Below the pieces are notes generated by a model. That model saw nothing but the letters and a program-made list of their open reading frames with translations, did not search any database and had not been told where the DNA came from. 10,485 nucleotides of DNA from JBMSHD01 sp049416425 (lineage in GTDB: Bacteria; Pseudomonadota; Gammaproteobacteria; Francisellales; Francisellaceae). This document shows, piece after piece, positions 6,987 through 10,485 of the stretch. Position numbers and translations under genes: made by a program. Every line of letters begins with the position of its first letter. Position 1 is the stretch's first letter. Location of the stretch: assembly GCA_049416425.1 (NCBI GenBank), contig JBMSHD010000079.1:1-10485 (forward strand), given 5' to 3'.

Positions 6987-7616
6987 ATGGAAATCGATAT
7001 TGCCGGGTTGCTTGATACTATTTTTAACCGACTTTTGAGATTGGATCCACAGGCCGATTATCTGCTTAGACAGCTTGGTGATTCTCCGCTTATCGTTGAG
7101 GTCAGCGATATCAACATGGTGATTTGCTTTAGGCCACAAGCGAATCGGTTGTCGATCGACTATGCAGCAGATGAAGACGGAAATAACCGCCTATCGGCGA
7201 CTATCGGTCAATTTGTGGCAATGATGATTTCTAAGGCACCGCAGAGCTATATCCAAAAAGGTATGATCGATTTTGATGGTGATTTCAGAGTGCTTGAGGC
7301 TTATCAGCATTTCTTTCAGGCGCTGAGACCAGATCTTCTCTATAGTCTAAGCGAAAAAAGTCGACTGCCGTTGACCGATCTTTTATATAAGCCAGTGGCG
7401 GCGCTTGAAAGCTGGCTTAAAACAAGCTCGAAGGAACTGGCGATTGATTTTGTCGATTTTATTCAACATGAACGAAGACTGTTTCCTTGCAAGGAAGAGG
7501 TCGAGGATTTTTTCGATGAGATTCAGTGGCTGAAACAAGACGGTGACAGGGCGATTTTGAAACTTGAGGCTCTTGAGCAGGCATTCAACAGGGAAGCCAA
7601 TGATGCATTGGTTTAG
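6987..7616 (+). CDS. ubiJ: Ubiquinone biosynthesis accessory factor UbiJ (SCP2 domain)
   Basis: A non-enzymatic factor of aerobic ubiquinone synthesis. In E. coli, UbiJ binds the hydrophobic polyprenyl intermediates through its SCP2 domain and, with UbiK, helps assemble the soluble Ubi complex. The 209-residue product (E. coli: 201) has an SCP2-like region at about 8-115, including KGMIDFDGDFRVLEAYQHFF, which aligns with the E. coli segment containing GELEVQGDIQVVQNF. The C-terminal 45 residues are charged and coiled-coil-like, ending in a KLEALEQ stretch as in E. coli. Sequence similarity is low, as is usual for this family, so the call leans on its position between ubiE and ubiB. GAGG (6977-6980) lies 6 nt before the ATG and overlaps the ubiE stop codon. 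Confidence 0.88.
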   Translation: MEIDIAGLLDTIFNRLLRLDPQADYLLRQLGDSPLIVEVSDINMVICFRPQANRLSIDYAADEDGNNRLSATIGQFVAMMISKAPQSYIQKGMIDFDGDFRVLEAYQHFFQALRPDLLYSLSEKSRLPLTDLLYKPVAALESWLKTSSKELAIDFVDFIQHERRLFPCKEEVEDFFDEIQWLKQDGDRAILKLEALEQAFNREANDALV

Positions 7617-9270
7617 AAAATGGTTGAGATTTATCTATATCAGCTATGTGCTTAACCGTTATAATATTACCGCCCTTTTAACCAATCTGCCATTATTGAG
7701 GGTTTTACGCCCGCTGGTATATTTGAATCCACTGTATTTTTTCTCCTACCGAAAACTTTCACGTGGTGAGCGAGTCAGGCTCGCGCTTGAAAAGCTGGGT
7801 CCTATTTTTATCAAATTTGGTCAGGCGTTATCGACTCGCCGAGATTTATTGCCGTCTGATCTTTCAGATGAGCTTGCTAAGCTTCAGGATCGTGTGCCGC
7901 CTTTTTGTGGTGACTATGCCAGAGGCGTCATTGAGAAAGCGCTGGGTAAACCAATCGATGAAGCCTTTTTGGCCTTTGACTATAAGCCGCTGGCCTCGGC
8001 CTCCATCGCTCAGGTTCATAGTGCCGAAATTGAGGATGGTAAAAAAGTAGTGGTCAAGGTATTAAGACCCAACATTGCTAAGGTGATGAGACAGGATACC
8101 GAGCTTTTAAGAACATTTGCCGTTATGATTGAGCGCTATATTCCGGCATCAAGACGCCTGAAACCGGTAGAGGTGGTCGAGGAGATTTCAAGAAATCTGT
8201 TCGATGAGCTCGATTTATTGAGAGAGGCGGCCAATGCCTCCCAGCTTAAACGAAACTTCAAAGACAGTCATATTCATTATGTTCCGGAGGTCTATTGGTC
8301 GTATTGTCGCAAAGAGCTTCTGGTGATTGAAAAGATCAAGGGAATTCCTGTGGCCGATATCGAGGCCTTGAAGGCCAAAGGGGTTAATTTAAAACTTTTG
8401 GCCGAGCGCGGCGTTGAGATTTTCTTCACTCAGGTGTTTAGAGACTGCTTTTTTCATGCCGATATGCATCCGGGAAATATCTTTGTCGATGCCACAACTC
8501 CCAAAGATCCTAAATATATTTCGGTTGACTTCGGCATTGTTGGCACGCTGACAAGAGAAGATCAGAACTATCTGGCCGGCAATTTTCTGGCTTTTTTCAA
8601 AAGAGATTATAAACGGGTCGCCGAGCTTCATATTGAATCGGGATGGGTGCCGCCCGAGACCCGGGTCGATGAGTTTGAGTCGGCAATCAGAACGGCTTGC
8701 GAGCCGATATTTGAAAAGCCGCTGGCCGATATCTCATTTGGCATGACGCTTCTGAGGCTGTTTCAGGTCGCCAGGCGTTTCAACATGAGCGTGCAACCCC
8801 AGCTGGTGCTTTTGCAGAAAACGCTTTTGAATATCGAAGGTCTAGGGCGAGTATTATATCCAGAGCTAAATCTGTGGACGACGGCCAAGCCATTTCTTGA
8901 GAATTGGATGAAATCAAGAGTCGGCTTTAAAGGCTTCATCAAACGCAGCATCGAACATCTTCCCACCATATCCGAGAAGCTGCCAGAGGCGCCGGATTTG
9001 ATTTTTGACATTTTGCAGGCACTCCAGCGTCAATATCAGCGACATCCTCATAAGACACCGCTTGAAAATGAAAAATCCATGCGTCGGTACAGACGTCGCG
9101 GTTTTGTGCTGGGAATCGGCTTGGCGCTGTTTGGTTTTGGGCTTCTGTATACCGGCATGGATGATGTGCTTGACATGATTCAGAACTTTATGAGTCGTCA
9201 TGCCATTTCGCTGACAATTCTTGGCGCGCTGACTATTGTGTGGTATTTTCTGACAAGACCAAAACCGTAA
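7600..9270 (+). CDS. ubiB: Ubiquinone biosynthesis regulatory kinase-like protein UbiB
   Basis: Atypical protein-kinase-like (ABC1/ADCK/COQ8 family) membrane protein needed for ubiquinone synthesis; family members act as lipid-stimulated ATPases, probably to extract or present CoQ intermediates at the membrane. With this start it has 556 residues (E. coli: 546). The family hallmarks are present: KFGQ of the KxGQ motif (72-75), the Ala-rich nucleotide loop ASASIAQVH (132-140), the kinase lysine Lys153 in VVVKV, HADMHPGN (286-293), and DFG (310-312). Two C-terminal membrane helices lie at about 501-519 and 534-552. The start is ATG 7600 or ATG 7603, behind AGGGA (7590-7594); both lie inside the end of ubiJ, an overlap of 14-17 nt, so translation is probably coupled. 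An upstream in-frame TTG (7564) lacks support. Confidence 0.96.
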   Translation: MMHWFRKWLRFIYISYVLNRYNITALLTNLPLLRVLRPLVYLNPLYFFSYRKLSRGERVRLALEKLGPIFIKFGQALSTRRDLLPSDLSDELAKLQDRVPPFCGDYARGVIEKALGKPIDEAFLAFDYKPLASASIAQVHSAEIEDGKKVVVKVLRPNIAKVMRQDTELLRTFAVMIERYIPASRRLKPVEVVEEISRNLFDELDLLREAANASQLKRNFKDSHIHYVPEVYWSYCRKELLVIEKIKGIPVADIEALKAKGVNLKLLAERGVEIFFTQVFRDCFFHADMHPGNIFVDATTPKDPKYISVDFGIVGTLTREDQNYLAGNFLAFFKRDYKRVAELHIESGWVPPETRVDEFESAIRTACEPIFEKPLADISFGMTLLRLFQVARRFNMSVQPQLVLLQKTLLNIEGLGRVLYPELNLWTTAKPFLENWMKSRVGFKGFIKRSIEHLPTISEKLPEAPDLIFDILQALQRQYQRHPHKTPLENEKSMRRYRRRGFVLGIGLALFGFGLLYTGMDDVLDMIQNFMSRHAISLTILGALTIVWYFLTRPKP

Positions 9271-9285
9271 ACTTAGGATTGACCT

Positions 9286-9627
9286 ATGTCTGATTGTATA
9301 TTCTGCAAAATCGTCAGCGGCGAGATTCCCGCCGATAAGCTGTATGAAGATGAGCACTTTGTGGTTTTTCACGATATCGCACCGGCGGCGGAAATTCACG
9401 TGTTGGTGATTCCAAAAAAACACATCACCAGTTTTTTCGATCTGGCTCCCGAAGATCATGATCTCATGGGTCAGCTGACATTGTCTATCCCCAAGATTGC
9501 CGGAATGCTGGGGCTTGAAGAAGGTTTTAAAACGTTGATCAACACAGGGCATGGCGGTGGGCAGAAGGTTTTCCATCTCCACTATCATATTCTAGGTGGT
9601 CGCCAGCTTAAGCGGACGATTGGCTGA
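9286..9627 (+). CDS. hinT: Histidine-triad (HIT) nucleotide-binding protein HinT
   Basis: Small cytoplasmic hydrolase of the HINT branch, acting on purine nucleoside phosphoramidates and aminoacyl-adenylates. The 113 residues cover the whole HIT domain: CIFCKIVSGEIPA at the N-terminus (Cys4 and Cys7, a zinc-knuckle-like pair common in bacterial members), IPKKHI (42-47), NTGHGGGQKVFHLHYHILGG (86-105) with the His triad at 97, 99 and 101, His99 being the nucleophile. AGGA (9275-9278) lies 7 nt before the ATG. It sits 15 nt after ubiB and is the last gene of the operon, ahead of a strong terminator. In E. coli tatABC follows ubiB, so this is a different operon partner. Any link between HinT and quinone synthesis is only positional. 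Confidence 0.96.
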   Translation: MSDCIFCKIVSGEIPADKLYEDEHFVVFHDIAPAAEIHVLVIPKKHITSFFDLAPEDHDLMGQLTLSIPKIAGMLGLEEGFKTLINTGHGGGQKVFHLHYHILGGRQLKRTIG

Positions 9628-9644
9628 TTGCCGTTGACTCATAG

Positions 9645-9684
9645 CATCGGCGATATCAATGCTTGAATCAGCCGATGATTTTTA
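9645..9684 (+). terminator. Intrinsic terminator of the ubiE-ubiJ-ubiB-hinT operon
   Basis: A long hairpin: CATCGGC (9645-9651) pairs with GCCGATG (9671-9677), then GAT with ATC, then TCAA (9656-9659) with TTGA (9663-9666) around a TGC loop. Single bulged A's at 9655 and 9670 interrupt 14 base pairs. A T-run (9679-9683) follows on the plus strand. There is no T-run on the other side, so it acts for rightward transcription only and separates hinT from the convergent gene beyond. Confidence 0.85.
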
Positions 9685-9763
9685 ATCGTTTTATGCTTGT
9701 TCTTACAGGTTCTCGCAGCTAATATTGCCACGCTGTGACAGAAAACAGGAAGTGATATAATCG

Positions 9764-10485
9764 TTAAGTGATTTGCACCTTCTGAGTGATTTTCGTGCCA
9801 TCTCTCGCTTGTATATCAAAGTTTATATAGTCACCACCTTTAACAGTCTTGCCGCGCATATCAAACTGTAAAAAAATATAACTGTTTTTAGAAATACAAC
9901 CTGAGGGCAACTGCCAATCTATTTCATGCGCTGAGATACTGCTATTAATCCTACCATTAAGTTTGCCACTCATATGTGTCACCTCCATTGGCCCACAAAG
10001 TTTGAAATCGGTGTCTTTCAGGACAAGAACTCCGACTTTTTTCCAATTATTTTCGACTCCAGCAGGAAATTCATAACGACTATAATAAGCCACCGGAGTC
10101 GAATAATTTTTTATAGGGTTATCGATATAGATCCCTCTTTTGCTGTTGATTTTCGTCTGATCGCTAAAAGTTATTTCAATATTAAGACTGAAGGCATCAC
10201 TGCTTGGCTGATCCGGATCATGGGTGCCAAGCCTGAATTTGGTGTCAGATGCCGATGTGACATTATTCAGAGTTATTGTGTCTGAATCTCCACTTGACAT
10301 ATTGTGATTATAGAGAGAAACCCAGTTACTGCTTCTGGAAATCTTGACAGAATCGATAGGATACATCAAGTTGGCATCACTATTATCTGTCAATGCCTGG
10401 AATATATTGTAGGTAGCATTCCAATCGTCTATCACCGCCGTTGAGGTATCGATCAGCGGCTGGGCATTGAGTTTTGGGTAGAAGC
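9764..10485 (-). CDS. Hypothetical polar beta-rich protein, 5' end cut by window edge
   Basis: I do not recognise this protein. The frame is open from the TAA at 9766-9764 to the right end of the window, giving at least 240 residues with no start visible; the GTG at 10435 lies within the open frame and has no special claim. The sequence is rich in Ser, Thr, Asn and Asp, has alternating hydrophobic residues suggesting beta strands, few charged clusters, and no membrane helix. It has only two cysteines, in KLCGPMEV and PSGCISK, which could form a disulfide. These traits suggest a secreted or surface protein; spaced tryptophans (DWNATYN, NWVSLYN, IDWQLP) faintly recall carbohydrate-binding beta-sandwich domains, but that is a guess. 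Base composition is AT-richer (30-40% GC in the lines I counted) than ubiE nearby, as for an accessory or transferred gene. It converges on hinT, and no terminator of its own is obvious. Confidence 0.75.
   Translation of the reverse strand, partial: FYPKLNAQPLIDTSTAVIDDWNATYNIFQALTDNSDANLMYPIDSVKISRSSNWVSLYNHNMSSGDSDTITLNNVTSASDTKFRLGTHDPDQPSSDAFSLNIEITFSDQTKINSKRGIYIDNPIKNYSTPVAYYSRYEFPAGVENNWKKVGVLVLKDTDFKLCGPMEVTHMSGKLNGRINSSISAHEIDWQLPSGCISKNSYIFLQFDMRGKTVKGGDYINFDIQARDGTKITQKVQIT

Noticed and set aside
7564..7599. TTG-initiated N-terminal extension of UbiB
   Set aside because: It would lengthen the overlap with ubiJ, has no suitable ribosome-binding site, and the added residues do not resemble UbiB proteins; ATG 7600/7603 is better placed.
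8914..9588. 224-codon minus-strand frame antisense to ubiB and hinT
   Set aside because: Both sense genes are intact and well conserved; the antisense translation is His/Cys-rich nonsense without motifs.

Overview
The window looks like core chromosome of a gammaproteobacterium. It carries lolA next to ftsK, the ubiE-ubiJ-ubiB ubiquinone block and a YgaP-type rhodanese, all close in layout and length to the E. coli proteins. GC content is moderate in the housekeeping genes. The short-linker FtsK and the ribokinase/GRP-transporter pair make me think of the Francisella/Fastidiosibacteraceae side of the class, but that placement is a guess. I see no rRNA, tRNA, CRISPR array, insertion sequence or phage gene.

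Layout, left to right. Positions 1-237 are non-coding or hold only a possible 34-codon leader ORF. They are followed by a membrane-anchored rhodanese (ygaP, +). Next is a sugar module on the + strand: ribokinase (rbsK) and a ten-helix GRP-family sugar transporter, each preceded by an inverted repeat that could be an operator. The transporter converges on a minus-strand pair, ftsK then lolA, whose coding regions are 5 nt apart; lolA's ribosome-binding site is made from the last codons of ftsK. A divergent intergenic region (6019-6186) holds promoters for ftsK (leftward) and for the ubiE operon (rightward).

The ubi operon, ubiE-ubiJ-ubiB-hinT, is tightly packed: gaps of 8 nt, an overlap of about 17 nt and a gap of 15 nt. 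UbiE is the C-methyltransferase, UbiJ the SCP2-type lipid-binding scaffold and UbiB the atypical kinase/ATPase of ubiquinone synthesis. HinT, a histidine-triad nucleotide hydrolase, replaces the tat genes that follow ubiB in E. coli. The operon ends at a clear intrinsic terminator (9645-9684).

The last 720 bases hold the 3' part of a minus-strand gene running off the window. It is AT-richer than its neighbours and encodes a polar, Ser/Thr/Asn/Asp-rich, probably beta-rich protein that I do not recognise. It is the only clearly accessory-looking gene. I found no convincing new multi-gene system. The best leads are this unknown protein, a cysteine cluster beside the ribokinase active site, and the candidate operators in front of the ygaP, rbsK and transporter genes.
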